Assembly (NCBI GenBank): GCA_021432635.1
Contig: MU270025.1
Coordinates: 951,244-1,015,243, forward strand
Length of the DNA: 64,000 nucleotides
Direction of reading: 5' to 3'
Source of the DNA: Thozetella sp. PMI_491
Taxonomy: Eukaryota; Ascomycota; Sordariomycetes; Chaetosphaeriales; Chaetosphaeriaceae
Part shown: positions 11,429-21,814 of the stretch, in pieces
Layout: each line of letters opens with the position of its first letter
Numbering within the stretch: the first letter of the stretch is position 1
Notes under the pieces: model-generated
Seen by the model: the letters and a program-made list of their open reading frames with translations, nothing else
The model's database searches: none
What the model was told of the DNA's origin: nothing
Program-made: the position numbers and the translations under genes

Positions 11429-12136
11429 ATGGTTTCAACTTTGTGGTTCTTCACACGCTTGGCCCTCTGGGCTGCGCTGAAGTCGGTTGCGGTAGGATAC
11501 GAACAAGCATCTGATCATATCCTTAGTACTTGGAATTGTCCCTGTCATTCGGGCAAGATCATTGTGTGCGAATTTAACGCCTACTTGGGCCGGGACGAAA
11601 CCGATCAAGAGCGTCCGCTCCCACTCCTCACATGTCAGCCAGTCGGCAACAACGACATATGGGAATGCCTAGAGAGCCAGTGGACCGTCATCTCTGACAG
11701 CAACGGTGCCAAAGAAGTTCTCGATGTAGAGGATTCTGTTCCTGGCAATGTTGTATGCCAGTCTCAAGGCATCAAGATCGTCCTAGATGCCACTTGCGGA
11801 CCTCTACAACACTTCACGATGACGCCAGTCATTACAAAGACCCAGGTTTTGACTACCCACACCGCGTCCTTTGCGGGTATGGAATCGACACAGGGAGCCG
11901 CGATAAGTCATATCAATAGTGGCATACCCTATGCAACTATTTCGTCTGCCGCAGTCGCAGCAGAGACATCCACTGTGGGAAGCACCAAAGCCCATGCTGT
12001 GGTACAGAACTGTGCGGATAGCAAAGGGGCCCAAGTTGCAGCAGTTAATTCATTCCATAAGAAGCGTTCCGAACAAAAAGAGTGTGTTTGCACAGGTATT
12101 TGCTATATTGTGTCTGGTATATCATCATCACCTTGA
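11429..12136 (+). CDS. Secreted cysteine-containing protein of unknown function
   Basis: 235 codons. The first 23 residues form a signal peptide (hydrophobic LWFFTRLALWAALKSVAVG). The next 110 residues hold most of the cysteines (CPCH, two WxC-like contexts, CQSQG, CGPL), suggesting a disulphide-stabilised globular domain. The second half is rich in Ser, Thr, Ala and Val, as in mucin-like linkers. The last 25 residues carry a Lys-Lys-Arg and a CVCTGIC group. A GTATTT donor near 12091 could remove the present C-terminus, so the 3' end is uncertain. I do not recognise the family; candidate roles (effector, wall protein) are guesses. Confidence 0.5.
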   Translation: MVSTLWFFTRLALWAALKSVAVGYEQASDHILSTWNCPCHSGKIIVCEFNAYLGRDETDQERPLPLLTCQPVGNNDIWECLESQWTVISDSNGAKEVLDVEDSVPGNVVCQSQGIKIVLDATCGPLQHFTMTPVITKTQVLTTHTASFAGMESTQGAAISHINSGIPYATISSAAVAAETSTVGSTKAHAVVQNCADSKGAQVAAVNSFHKKRSEQKECVCTGICYIVSGISSSP

Positions 12137-12751
12137 TGCGGAGCGTCCTGGGCTGAGTCGGTTAACATATGCATCCAGAGGGCGATCTGGGCACATTATA
12201 GAATACATGTCTTTTCGCGGCCGCTTAGATCAGAGGGCATGGACAGAAACTACTTGCACAATCTTCAGCTACACCTTCAATGCATCCTTTCAGCCTCGTC
12301 TTATATCTCAGTATTCATTCTGCATAGCAATTGTAGTCGTTCCTCGGAGCCACCGCTCTGCTCTCGGCAATAGGACCAATCGTGCCCTTCCGGCACACAT
12401 TATAGGATTAGTTATATCCAGATACAGAAGGTAAATCTTTAATACCTCGCCAAGATTCTACCCCGCAACTTCTTTACGAGATCTGACGGCGCTCTGGCGT
12501 GCGAATGCCATGCACAATCCTGGTAACTCAAAATTAACCGTGCATGAGACAAAAAAGCCTCATGGAAATGGTACTCTATGACATAAGAGCCACGCAAAAC
12601 TAACCAAGGCACTAGATGCATGGATAAACAAGCAAAGCCGCAACACCGAGGAAGGATTTCCGTCGGGTTACTCTAGGTCTCTCCCGATTCCATCGAAACG
12701 CATCTCTTCTTATACCACTACGCACTGATTGCATCCATCATCGCCAACACT
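12137..12751. other. Intergenic, promoter of amidase gene
   Basis: About 0.6 kb. The stretch just before 12752 (CTTCTTATACC, then CATCATCGCCAACACT) resembles a fungal core promoter and Kozak-like context. No gene recognised. Confidence 0.35.
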
Positions 12752-14454
12752 ATGACTTTCAGAGCCAGAGCCGTAGTCACCCTGTTGTGCACTCTTTCAA
12801 TCACGGCGGCGCTGTCTATAAAAAGCTTACAGGATATCTCTATCCGAGACCTGGGCAACCTCTTGGACAGTGGCGCCATCACAAGCTACAACCTCACGGC
12901 ACTATACATGAGACGCATCAACGAAGTGAATGACAAGCTACACGCCGTGATCGAAGTGAGCGAAGAGGCACTAGTGACCGCCCGCCAACTCGATGCAGAA
13001 CGTGCGATGGGCCTCAAACGGGGCCCGCTACACGGCATACCAATCCTCGTCAAGGACAATTTCGCCACAGTAGACGATCTCGCTACCGGCTCCGGCAGCG
13101 TATGTCTTGCCAGGTCGCAGCCTAGCAAGGAAGCAACAGTCATCGCCAAGCTCCGCAAGGCGGGCGCCATCATTCTCGGAAAGACCAACTTGAGCGAATT
13201 TGCGGGCGGGCGCGGGAGCGTGTCGGAAGGCTGGAGTCCGCGCGGTAACCAGACATTTGGAGCGTATGTCGAGCATCAAACTCCTTGTGGGAGTTCAAGT
13301 GGGAGCGGCGTTGCTGCTTCAATTGGTCTTGCAGCTGCGACTCTAGGAACAGACACAGCTGGCAGCATCACCTGTCCAGCCTTTTACAACAACGCTGTTG
13401 CTATAAAGCCAACAGTAGGCCTGACGTCTCGCTACGGCGTTGTGCCACTAACGCCCCGTCAAGACACCTGCGGTCCAATTACCCAGAATGTGGGAGATGC
13501 GGCGTTGTGCCACTAACGCCCCGTCAAGACACCTGCGGTCCAATTACCCAGAATGTGGGAGATGCGGCGTTGATCCTTGATAGCATTGCTGGTAGAGATG
13601 CAAAGGACAACTATACGCTTTCACAGCCGTGGTGCGTTCTGCCCAGTTATTCAGCGGCTCTCAATACATCGGCGCTCCAAGGAAAACGAATTGGGGCTTT
13701 TTTCATGGAAGAGGGTACAGCAAGTGACCCTTTATCCGCGAATCGAGACCAGATCCTGCCGGTTTTCGAAGATGCTCTCGCCGACTTGGAACTTGCTGGA
13801 GCCAAAGTGGTGAGGGTCAACCTTGGCGTTGACGGAATCCCGCTAGCGAATACTTCCAGGGAGCTGACAGGCAAACTCTTCACCTACGCGGTGCCGGACT
13901 TTGCCGAGGCTTTGACCAAATACATGCAGGACATAGCCCTTCCTGGCGCCAACGGTCCTCATACTCTTGCTGAGTTACTAGAGTGTATAGAGAAGGATCC
14001 TGCCGAGCGTGCCTCCGATTACGACATCAGCGATATAGTAGCAGTCGCCCAGACGTCTGTGACGGCCGGGAGCGTAGAATCGTGGGAAGCATATGTAACG
14101 GCCGTCAATATTTCTCGACGAGTCCTCCTGGGCCCGATCCGCGAGCATGGGTTGGATGCACTGGTCGTGTTTTTGGATACCGCGACTCTCTATACAGCGG
14201 CACCTGGCTTACCGGTGATTACGGTACCCATGGGTGCACTCGGACCGAATGCCTCAATTTTGTGGAATTTGTACGGAACGGCAATTGCCACGGCACCTGG
14301 GTTGCCATTGGGGCTGACCTTTGTTGGAGACCAGTGGACCGACCATGACCTCATCGGATATGCTTATGCGTACGAGCAGGTATCGCAGAAGAGGCGAACG
14401 CTCACGCCATATGTGAAGCTTGATGCAGACCTAGATTCCATCCTCCAGCAGTAG
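12752..14454 (+). pseudogene. Secreted amidase (amidase signature family), frameshifted by a 65-bp tandem duplication
   Basis: Amidase-signature enzymes hydrolyse amides with a Ser-cisSer-Lys triad. Residues 1-20 are a signal peptide. Lys101 in ILVKDNF, the Ser181-183 cluster in CGSSSGSG, and Ser205 in GTDTAGSI are the expected catalytic set. At about codon 252 the frame is lost because 65 bp are repeated head to tail: 13435-13507 equals 13500-13572 exactly, with an 8-bp CGGCGTTG shared at the edges. Since 65 is not a multiple of three, the first frame stops at 13516. The remaining amidase sequence (from DAALILDSIAGRD to the conserved GLPVITVPMG and LPLGLTFVGDQ) runs in another frame to TAG at 14454. 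With one copy counted the length is about 545 residues, normal for the family. Recent mutation or assembly artefact are both possible. Confidence 0.85.
13435..13572. repeat. 65-bp exact tandem duplication inside the amidase gene
   Basis: Two identical copies at a period of 65 bp, extended to 73 bp of matching sequence by an 8-bp microhomology. No AGGT is present in the unit, so it cannot act as a duplicated splice site that would be removed as an intron. Confidence 0.95.
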
Positions 14455-14477
14455 ATGAAGAACCGGTAGCATTATAC

Positions 14478-15568
14478 TTACTTGCAGTAATTTTCAAGAA
14501 ACCGGACAATATTTTCTGAGACGATATCATAAGCCTCTTCTGGCAAGAAGTGACCATAGCCTTCTCCAACCGCTTACGACTCGTATGGCGTTCCAGGTGT
14601 GATCCAGTCCTCCCACTCTTTGGCCACGTCAATCTTTGTCCCCATTTTAGCTGCTGAGAACATCACCATGATAGGTACGTCCACCTTCCTCCCCGCTTTC
14701 TGATCATCTAGTTGGTCGTTGTACTCAGGCATCGCTCCCGCAGCAAAGTATGCGCTTGAGCACCGCAGAGCCTCCTCCTTTTCGAAGAGGGCAGCATATG
14801 CATCCACGGCGCCATCGGCTAGAATACGCTGCAGGCCTTTCTCGTTGCCGGTGAGACTAAGGGAAGCGCGCACCCATTTTCCGGGGCCGAAGGATTGCAA
14901 TAATGCCACAGCTAGATCAGCATTGGCCAGCAGGGGCCAGTGAAAATACGCCTGGCTGATGGCTGGATTGGAGAGCTTGTCCCAGAGTGCCTTCGTCGGG
15001 ATAATGTCGAGAATAATAGTACCCGCGATGTTCACGCTGGGAAACTCGTGGCGTAGAACGGTAAGGCGGTGGACAATGCCTGCTCCACGATCGTGGCCAC
15101 ATAGAATGACATTCCGGGTTCCTTCCGTTTCGAAGATAGTCTGCATGGCTTCGAGGAGGCGGAACCCACGACCACTTTTGTATGCTCTTTGGCTGGGCTG
15201 CTGACCCCCCAACCCGGCAGCTCAGGGACAAAGAGGGACACCGTGCCAAGCAAATTTTGGACAACCTAGAAACGGTTGTTAGTGATGTAGTACAAGCGCC
15301 ACTCATCTCTTTGAGACGCTCGAATCGGTGGAACGCGGAACCAACATGACGCCAACTGTGACAGATATTGGGTTAGAAACTTCAACTATTCGGTAGATCT
15401 GTGAGTCGTTACCTGAAGGCAGATAGATTGTGGATAGCCATGTGCGAGGACCAAGATTGGTCCCCCATTCTTTAGATCGGAGGTGTAGCTGACCAATTCA
15501 GAGCCTGACTTGGTCGGTGTCACATGCCGCTCGAGCTGGGGAAAGAAGTTTCGGGTCTCAACCGCCAT
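14478..15568 (-). pseudogene. Alpha/beta hydrolase (epoxide-hydrolase-like), decayed
   Basis: The order of family motifs is intact but the frame is not. Exon 1 (15568-15413) ends in LAHGYPQS, the oxyanion HGxP motif. It is followed by WRHV after a GTAACG...CACAG intron that leaves the frame off by one. After a second probable intron come VPELPGWG (substrate-loop region), then a frame change at a C6 tract (15205-15210), then QRAYKSGRGF and the nucleophile-elbow-like CGHDRGAGI. Residues DWITPGTPYES are followed by TAA (14576-14574) and, in the same frame, by the C-terminal catalytic-His segment VGEGYGHFLPEEA and 20 further residues to TAA at 14480-14478. The elbow Asp in GHDRG suits epoxide hydrolases and haloalkane dehalogenases. 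Three lesions make loss of function likely. It lies tail to tail with the amidase, 23 bp apart. Confidence 0.75.
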
Positions 15569-16573
15569 CTGATATCGTGGAAACGAAACCTAAGAAGCTA
15601 CCAGTTGCTGTGTTTGACCCAGCGTTTCGCCTGTTAGAAATAGGACTCGAAGGTTACGTTAATATGGTAGTTATAAAATAGGCGAGTTGCATTGCACGAC
15701 ATCCTCCTGTCATTTTTATAACGCTAGCGGCCGGAATGTGGCGTAATCACCGGTTCTCCGCCTTCGTCGTGTCTTCGTATAATTGACGAAGTTGGCAGCC
15801 GTTGACGATGCAACAAAGATATCAGAACACCGATCCGGGTTTCACGAAGCCAGAACCGGCATCGGCAGGTAGCCTATAATCCCCGGGCTTGGCATCAGGA
15901 AGACTGCCACTATTGTTCTATTCCCCATCGTAACCGTATACTAGCCATATTGATGGCTGCAGTTTACGTTACGTCTGCCGTACAGTCGTTCTGCTTTTGC
16001 GTCTCGCTTTTGCAAACAGGCATATGGCCCAAGGCGTGGTGGCATAGCACTCCCGACGACACAGCGAAGCAGAGCTAGCCAATGGCATATGAACCGGGCG
16101 ACAGGTACCCAACCGTCTATAGGCGCCTCCAGTTATCTACCCCACATATCCCGCCCCACTGAAATATCGTTGCTGGTTTGAGTTTGAGGCTGGTCAGTCG
16201 TGGTGGCGGACTCTCGACCTACAGAATTGGTGTTTCGGGCAGCTTCTCCATTTGCCCATCTCCTCTGGCCTCTTGCATTCCAATATGCAAAAAGACGTGT
16301 CACCAATCGAAGATGGAGCCATCACACCCTCCCATTCGGTTTTCCGGGAAACCCAATTAACGTGACGTTTCAAGCCTGGCCAGCCGCTCGCCCAAGGAGT
16401 AATAAAATGCTGGTGCCCAAGCAACTTGGTTGAGGAGGGCGTGCAGAAAGAAATTACGATTGCGTGTGTACGGCAACTCCAAAGGCACGGCCACCGGATG
16501 CATCTCCTTAGTCGCGCAACCTTCTAGGCCATCAATCGACACTCGTTGCTATCTCGTTGCTGTCCGCGCCGCC
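15569..16573. other. Intergenic, no supported gene
   Basis: About 1 kb between two divergently oriented genes. Short open frames on both strands around 16180-16540 overlap one another and show no family motif. Confidence 0.45.
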
Positions 16574-17956
16574 ATGACTTGTACCGCACAAGGTTGCACG
16601 AGAAGACATCTGGAGGGCTATGAATTCTGTCGTCATCACAAATGCCAAAGCTTCGATTGCCGCAAGGCAGCATCGTCAGGGCGAACATGGTGCATATCTC
16701 ACATGTGCTACTACCCAAGCTGCGAGCGCGCACATACCGGTCGGTCTAGCTCATCTCCTGGGCTCGAACGAGATTAAGAGAGTACTAAAATATATGAATG
16801 CATCACAGCATATAGCTGGGCATGTGGGAAGCACAAATGCAAGTCTAGTAGGTGCCAGAATATACTCGAAGTAGGCTCTGCGCACTGTCAGAAACACATG
16901 TGCAGCCGGGCAGGGTGCACACGAGGTCGCAAAGGAGACACCAATGGATGCAAAATCCACGTGTGCCAAATGGCCGATTGCCGACGCCTTCGCGTGGATG
17001 CCACGAATTCCGGCGCGTGTGAGAAGCATACCTGCTACGCCGATGGCTGCCCAAAGGTACGGCAGTCGCGCAGTCACAATTTCTGTCGTCGACACTCCTG
17101 TCAGTGGACACTCACCCCGTGCCCAGAGAGGGCGGAGGCAGAGTCGAGGTTCTGCGAGCAGCACAAATGCCCCAATCCGGATTGCACATCTAGCTGTAGA
17201 AAGGCTGGAGAGTACTGCAATGGGTGTCGCTGCCGCTACGATACTGGATGCTCTCAACCGCACGGTGGCGAAAGCGTGTATTGCGAGAATCACACTTGTT
17301 TCAATGAAGGATGTCATGAACCCATCGTGGATGGAAGCTATTATTGCAACGGACACACCTGTCAATGGGACCTCGACGAAGTTCGCTGCTCGCGCCTCGC
17401 CATTTCGAACAAAGCGTGGTGCGAGCAGCACAAATGCGCGGACAACGGCTGCCCGTCATCGCATATCGAAGATGGCTCCTATTGCAAGTCTCATACGTGC
17501 TCCGAGCAAGACTGTAACGAGCGTCGGGATCCCAGTGATGGGAAGAAGTGCAGGGCACATATGCTACGGGTGATTCCAATCAGGCCGCACCAAGTTCCTT
17601 CCACGACTGGCAAGGCGAAAGGGCCACTTTTCACGATGAGTGACATCGAGCAGGCATATGCGGTGGGATACGTCGACGGACTTGGCCATGGGACCGGCCT
17701 TGACGGCGAGGATGCCCGACTTGCGAAGATATTTGTTTCAGAGAGGACTGACTCTGGTGGGGATAACCGAAGGCGCGGCCGCGAGTTGCTGGCCGGGCTA
17801 ATAAACGAACACATCGCGGCCCAGAGAAACGCGCAGTCTCTGGGGGGCATGGCCGAGCAACAACTTTTGACAGACGCGAAACCATCTGATAAACTAGAGG
17901 ATCCTGGTGCGGGAACTGCGAGAGTTGAAGAAGTTGAAGATGCAGATCTGCCCTAG
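16574..17956 (+). CDS. Tandem Cys/His-repeat protein (14 CxxHxC-type units)
   Basis: Two exons, 16574-16739 and 16809-17956, spliced in phase 1 over a 69-bp GT-AG intron that restores repeat 3. The product has 437 residues. Residues 1 to about 300 consist of 14 consecutive units of about 22-26 residues with the pattern C-x(8-12)-C-x2-H-x-C-x(4-6). Examples of the unit end are CRHHKC, CISHMC, CGKHKC, CQKHMC, CEKHTC, CRRHSC, CEQHKC, CENHTC. Unit 9 has Cys in place of His (CNGCRC) and the last unit lacks its final Cys. Regular Cys3His spacing strongly suggests zinc binding, one ion per unit, but I recognise no named zinc-finger family. The C-terminal 130 residues are polar and helical with an acidic end (EEVEDADLP). 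No signal peptide. Possible roles are scaffolding or nucleic-acid binding. Confidence 0.8.
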
Positions 17957-19151
17957 AACGTGGAACTGTAGCTTCTACTTGTGTCTATTACTGTACTGTT
18001 CTCATAGCATAGCATTTAAATATTTCCTTAACTCTTCTATGATATAACTTCTGTATTATAAATCCAACAATTCAGTTTCAACTGAAGATACAAGCACAAA
18101 GAATAAGCGACTTGCGAATAGATAGTACATACTTTTAGCACCAGGTCTCTACACGTCCTAAACGGAATCTAGACGGCTAACCCCCCACCCCCCTTCTCCC
18201 AACTAGGGCTCTTCTTTCCAAGAGTACCTTATTTTCCATTCTATGCAGTAAGTAGAAGTCTTCACGAAAGTGTCAATGTCGGCGGCAACGGCGATAGCAA
18301 CGTATGAGCTATTGTCGAGTTGCTAACTACTGGCTTAGAGATAAGAGCTTCATGGTCAGTACAGTAGAGCAGCCCTCCTCTTTAGATGATTTGCAAACAC
18401 CAACCTTCGGCATCGCGTGCAGATCAGGTTACTTTGAAGGCCCTCTGGGTGCGTATCTGTAGTCTTATCAAAGAACAGGCAAATGGAGCAAACCTTCCAT
18501 CGTCCCTCTCTCTGCCTATTGCTCAAGGATGACCAAACGCCGGTGCTGTGGGGCGGCTCAACTGCAGGACGTCGTCAGCATGCAGGCAGGCTTCAGCGAT
18601 ACGCCATCCGACAGGCGCCGACGAATTCGGCGGATCAAGTCAGGTCAACTCAACACATAGGCGTCACTGTGGGCTACAAGAGCGCCCATCTAGAAAATGA
18701 CGAAAGCCGATTACCTCGACTTTCGATAACTTTTCGGCACCCAGTGGAACCACGTCACGGGAGATAGGATGGAAGACTCGACACAGTATCAAAGGCAATA
18801 CAGACGATGAGTCTTTCTATTAGCCACCCATCCCCATGAAATGAGGGGAGCAGGGGTTCAATGCTGATATGACATTCAACCTTGCCAATCGATAGTTCAT
18901 CAACTACCTAAAATCTAAAACGGTCGCCTAGATAGAGTTGTTGTTATCGGAGGCAAATCCATCCCTTTCTAGAGTCCGAGTTATAGGCGTCTCTCCTCTT
19001 GAATCTCAGTAACATTATTCTCCACGTGCTCTTCGTGGAGGTCTTGGGTTATCTTTTCGGGGGGCGCAATTTCGAATACTATAGTGCATCCGGCGTCAGC
19101 GCAGTTCTCTCACTCATAGGGAGCCAGTATTCCCGGTCAGTAGCAAAGGGG
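17957..19151. other. Intergenic, convergent 3' flanks
   Basis: Lies between the 3' ends of the Cys/His-repeat gene (plus) and the sugar transporter (minus). AT-rich near 18000-18100, which may hold the poly(A) region. A C-rich tract lies at 18181-18195. Small open frames at 18483-18767 and 18999-19478 (the latter partly antisense to the transporter) were not supported. Confidence 0.4.
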
Positions 19152-20726
19152 TTACTTACAGTCGACAGGAGTAGTAGTAAACTTCCGAGCTGGAGTCTTC
19201 GTCTGGAAGAGATAGTCCAGCTCGGCATAGCTGCGGTTCTTCGTCTCTGGCAGGAAGAAGAAGATCCAGACAGCCCAGATGATGCAAAGTCCAAAGTAGA
19301 ACAGACCAGCCTTGGCACCCCAGTTCCAAGCGTCGCTGCTCGAGTTCAACATGCGCGGGTTGAGCTGTTGTACAATAATCTGGCCGACGACATAGACAGC
19401 GCGACCGATAACAATCGTTTGGGCTCGGACTCGGTTCGAGGAGGTCTCAGCGACGATAACGTAGGTTGTAGGGCCTAGCGACACCTTGAAGGTTGCCTGG
19501 ACGATGATCATCACGACTGCCACGGCGATGGAGACGTTGGCAGTCCCCGGCAGGAAGCCGAGGATACCGATGATCAGCATGGCAAGACCGATGATCGAAG
19601 ATCCCCAGAAATAGAAGATCCGACGTCCGATCTTGCCCATCAGCACAATGGCGATACCCGTGGCGAAGATGTTGACGGACTGGATTCCCATGTTGTAGTT
19701 GAAGGACTGGATGGTGGGCATGCCGGCTGATTTTAAAAAGACAGCAGCATAGGAGGTTACGGACTGCCCGTTGAGGATCTGAATGAGCCAGGCCATGCAG
19801 ACAATGCCGGTACGGCGCAGATTAGTGCTCCGGAAGCAGTCAGGGTAGCTGGAATTTTCGGCCACGATCTTCTCCATCTTGTTGGTGTGCTTCATGAGAG
19901 CCAGCGTCTGGGCCATGGTCTCCTCGGTATAGAAATCTTTGCGCGCGAGACGACGCAAAGACTTCTCGGCATCCTCGATGCGGCCGCGACGAACGAGGTA
20001 CCAGGGGCTCTCGGGCGCAAGAAAGCCGACAATGAAGAGAGGGACAACCCACACCCATTGGATAGCGTAGGGTATCTTCCATGCTAGGTCGCCTTCAAGG
20101 TCCAGAGAACCCCTCAGAACACCGGTGGCCAAGAACGAGCCGGCGCCCCAGCACATGGACACCCACGCGGTGAGGTATCCACGCATAGCCGTTGGGCAGA
20201 TCTCGGCAGCGTAGGCTGTAGTAAGGGTCTGGAACATGCCCCACGGAATGCCGCACAGGATGTTGCCGACAAGAAGCGTCTCGACGCTGGTGGAGAAGAA
20301 GAGGGCGAAGATGCTGACGCCCATCAGCGCCATAGCGCCCATGTACACCCTGCGAGATCCGTAGCGGGACTGGAGGTAACCGTTCAACAGCAGACCGATG
20401 ATGCTGCCAAGATTGTTGCCATTGCCGATGCCCGACTGCCACGAAGTTGGGATATGCAGCTTTCCATTGGCGTCGGGCCAGCCAAATTTCTTCAGGTAGG
20501 CGTCGTGCGCAAAGAAGTTGTTGATCAGCCCCACATCCATGCCCTCCATGATCAAGGCCATGCTGAGCAGGCCGCTGAAGATCACGCCCGGCCAGTAGCG
20601 GGAGAAGAGCTCCTTGCGAGAAAGCTTGCATTCTTCGTCGCTGGCGATCACAGCCGCCTCGATGAGGTCTGCTTGCGAGGTTCCGAGCTCGTACCTGGGC
20701 TCGGCCCGGGCCTCGTTGGCGGCCAT
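19152..20726 (-). CDS. MFS sugar transporter, alpha-glucoside (maltose) permease type
   Basis: Plasma-membrane proton symporter of the sugar-porter family. Single exon of 524 residues, a normal length, with about 12 hydrophobic segments. A polar N-terminal tail of 45 residues precedes TM1 (GVIFSGLLSMALIMEGMDVG). Diagnostic motifs are RYGSRRVYMG after TM2, PESPWYLVRRGR with an RLAR follow-up at the end of the first half, GKIGRRIFYFWG in the middle loop, and PETKNRSYAELDYLF after TM12, the variant typical of maltose/alpha-glucoside permeases. Substrate is inferred from these motifs only. Head to head with the HET gene at 21815 across 1.09 kb that contains CreA-like sites. Confidence 0.92.
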   Translation of the reverse strand: MAANEARAEPRYELGTSQADLIEAAVIASDEECKLSRKELFSRYWPGVIFSGLLSMALIMEGMDVGLINNFFAHDAYLKKFGWPDANGKLHIPTSWQSGIGNGNNLGSIIGLLLNGYLQSRYGSRRVYMGAMALMGVSIFALFFSTSVETLLVGNILCGIPWGMFQTLTTAYAAEICPTAMRGYLTAWVSMCWGAGSFLATGVLRGSLDLEGDLAWKIPYAIQWVWVVPLFIVGFLAPESPWYLVRRGRIEDAEKSLRRLARKDFYTEETMAQTLALMKHTNKMEKIVAENSSYPDCFRSTNLRRTGIVCMAWLIQILNGQSVTSYAAVFLKSAGMPTIQSFNYNMGIQSVNIFATGIAIVLMGKIGRRIFYFWGSSIIGLAMLIIGILGFLPGTANVSIAVAVVMIIVQATFKVSLGPTTYVIVAETSSNRVRAQTIVIGRAVYVVGQIIVQQLNPRMLNSSSDAWNWGAKAGLFYFGLCIIWAVWIFFFLPETKNRSYAELDYLFQTKTPARKFTTTPVDCK

Positions 20727-21814
20727 GATGTCGGTAGTAGAGTCGGGCAGTGAATTCGCTTAGGATTGCGACTGCATGAGATGGACGGGAAGGAAGGAGT
20801 TCATCCTTTATCCATGTCGCTGACTCGCACAAGCGAGGAGGGCTCGGTCGACTCAACACCGAGATAATCTAGAAGCGCGCAAACGGCCGCACCATACTTT
20901 CCCCGGGGGGCCACACTCCCCCGCATGATCCCATGGGGTTTATTGATCATCTTCCCAGGTTTGGGCGCCGTCGTTCTTGGCGACGCACCAACTGAACGTG
21001 TTGGAGCCCAGACCCAAGAGGCCAAGCCTGCCGGTGTGCCAGGGCACGCACACTGTCAAGTCTGGGCGTCGCAACAAATGACCCGGAGCCCGACTGTGAC
21101 AGCCAATTGCGCGGCGGACGGAATCTGGAAATCCCAGGAGGGCCAAGATTCGGCTGCGGGCATTGCCACCGAAATGGTGTAAACTTTCGGGTGGTTGGCC
21201 TGAATCCAGCCCTAGTTTCTGGGCAGAGGCGGCTGGGCGCGTTTCCCAGGAGCGCCGTACCCCTAACTTCCCCCAACCTCCACCTCCCCCATTTGGCCTT
21301 GCACATCTGTACGGCCTGCTCTCTGCGCTATCTCCCAATCCTTCTTCCCCGGGGGGTAACTTGGCGGAGGCGGGTCCCGCTCTGCTGGCCCGGCCAACCG
21401 GGTCGACATCCACGTACGCTAACTCTGGCCAAGCCTAATTCTCTGTCAAGAAGTACGCATACAGCGTGCGCATCTAATTAAAAGAGTTTTTTTGGCATAA
21501 AAAATCCTTGAAGATGCTCCAGCTGTGAACATGAGGCAAATATTCCTTGACGAATTGCCTATGCATGCGCTGTACTCTATGTCCCTGGGGAAGGTCCTCT
21601 ACCCGTCGGACCGCAAGGCGGTTTCAATTTTCAATGTAGAGATGTGATGACGTGCCCCACCCTAGAACTTTCTACGCCCTTGACGGCTCAAACAGGCATA
21701 GTGCTGGCCTCCCGGCTGGGGAAAAGATTGTAGCCGAGCTCATAACGGCCATGCGGCAGAGACCGCCTACCTAGGTTTGGTCTCCTCCGCCGCCTGAGGC
21801 TGTCGCGCATCAAG
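20727..21814. other. GC-rich divergent promoter region
   Basis: Separates the sugar transporter and the HET gene. Markedly GC-rich from 20880 to 21440, with overlapping open frames on both strands that reflect composition rather than coding. From 21480 it becomes AT-rich. It presumably holds promoters for both genes. Confidence 0.5.
20901..20924. promoter_or_regulatory. Cluster of CreA-like SYGGRG sites upstream of the sugar transporter
   Basis: CCGGGG at 20903-20908, its complement at 20901-20906 and GCGGGG on the minus strand at 20924-20919 lie 175-200 bp before the transporter start. Further matches are at 21347-21354 and 21364-21369. Paired sites in a sugar-permease promoter are what carbon catabolite repression by CreA/Cre1 would use. 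The region is GC-rich overall, so chance matches are plausible. Confidence 0.35.

Noticed and set aside
13285-13505. Apparent alternative start of the downstream amidase frame
   Set aside because: It is the wrong frame of the amidase before the 65-bp duplication. True amidase sequence in this frame begins only inside the duplicated segment.
13435-13572. 65-bp duplication as a new intron
   Set aside because: Exact excision of one unit would require AGGT in the unit, which is absent.
20940-21481. Overlapping open frames in the GC-rich permease promoter
   Set aside because: Present on both strands at once, no motif, explained by base composition.
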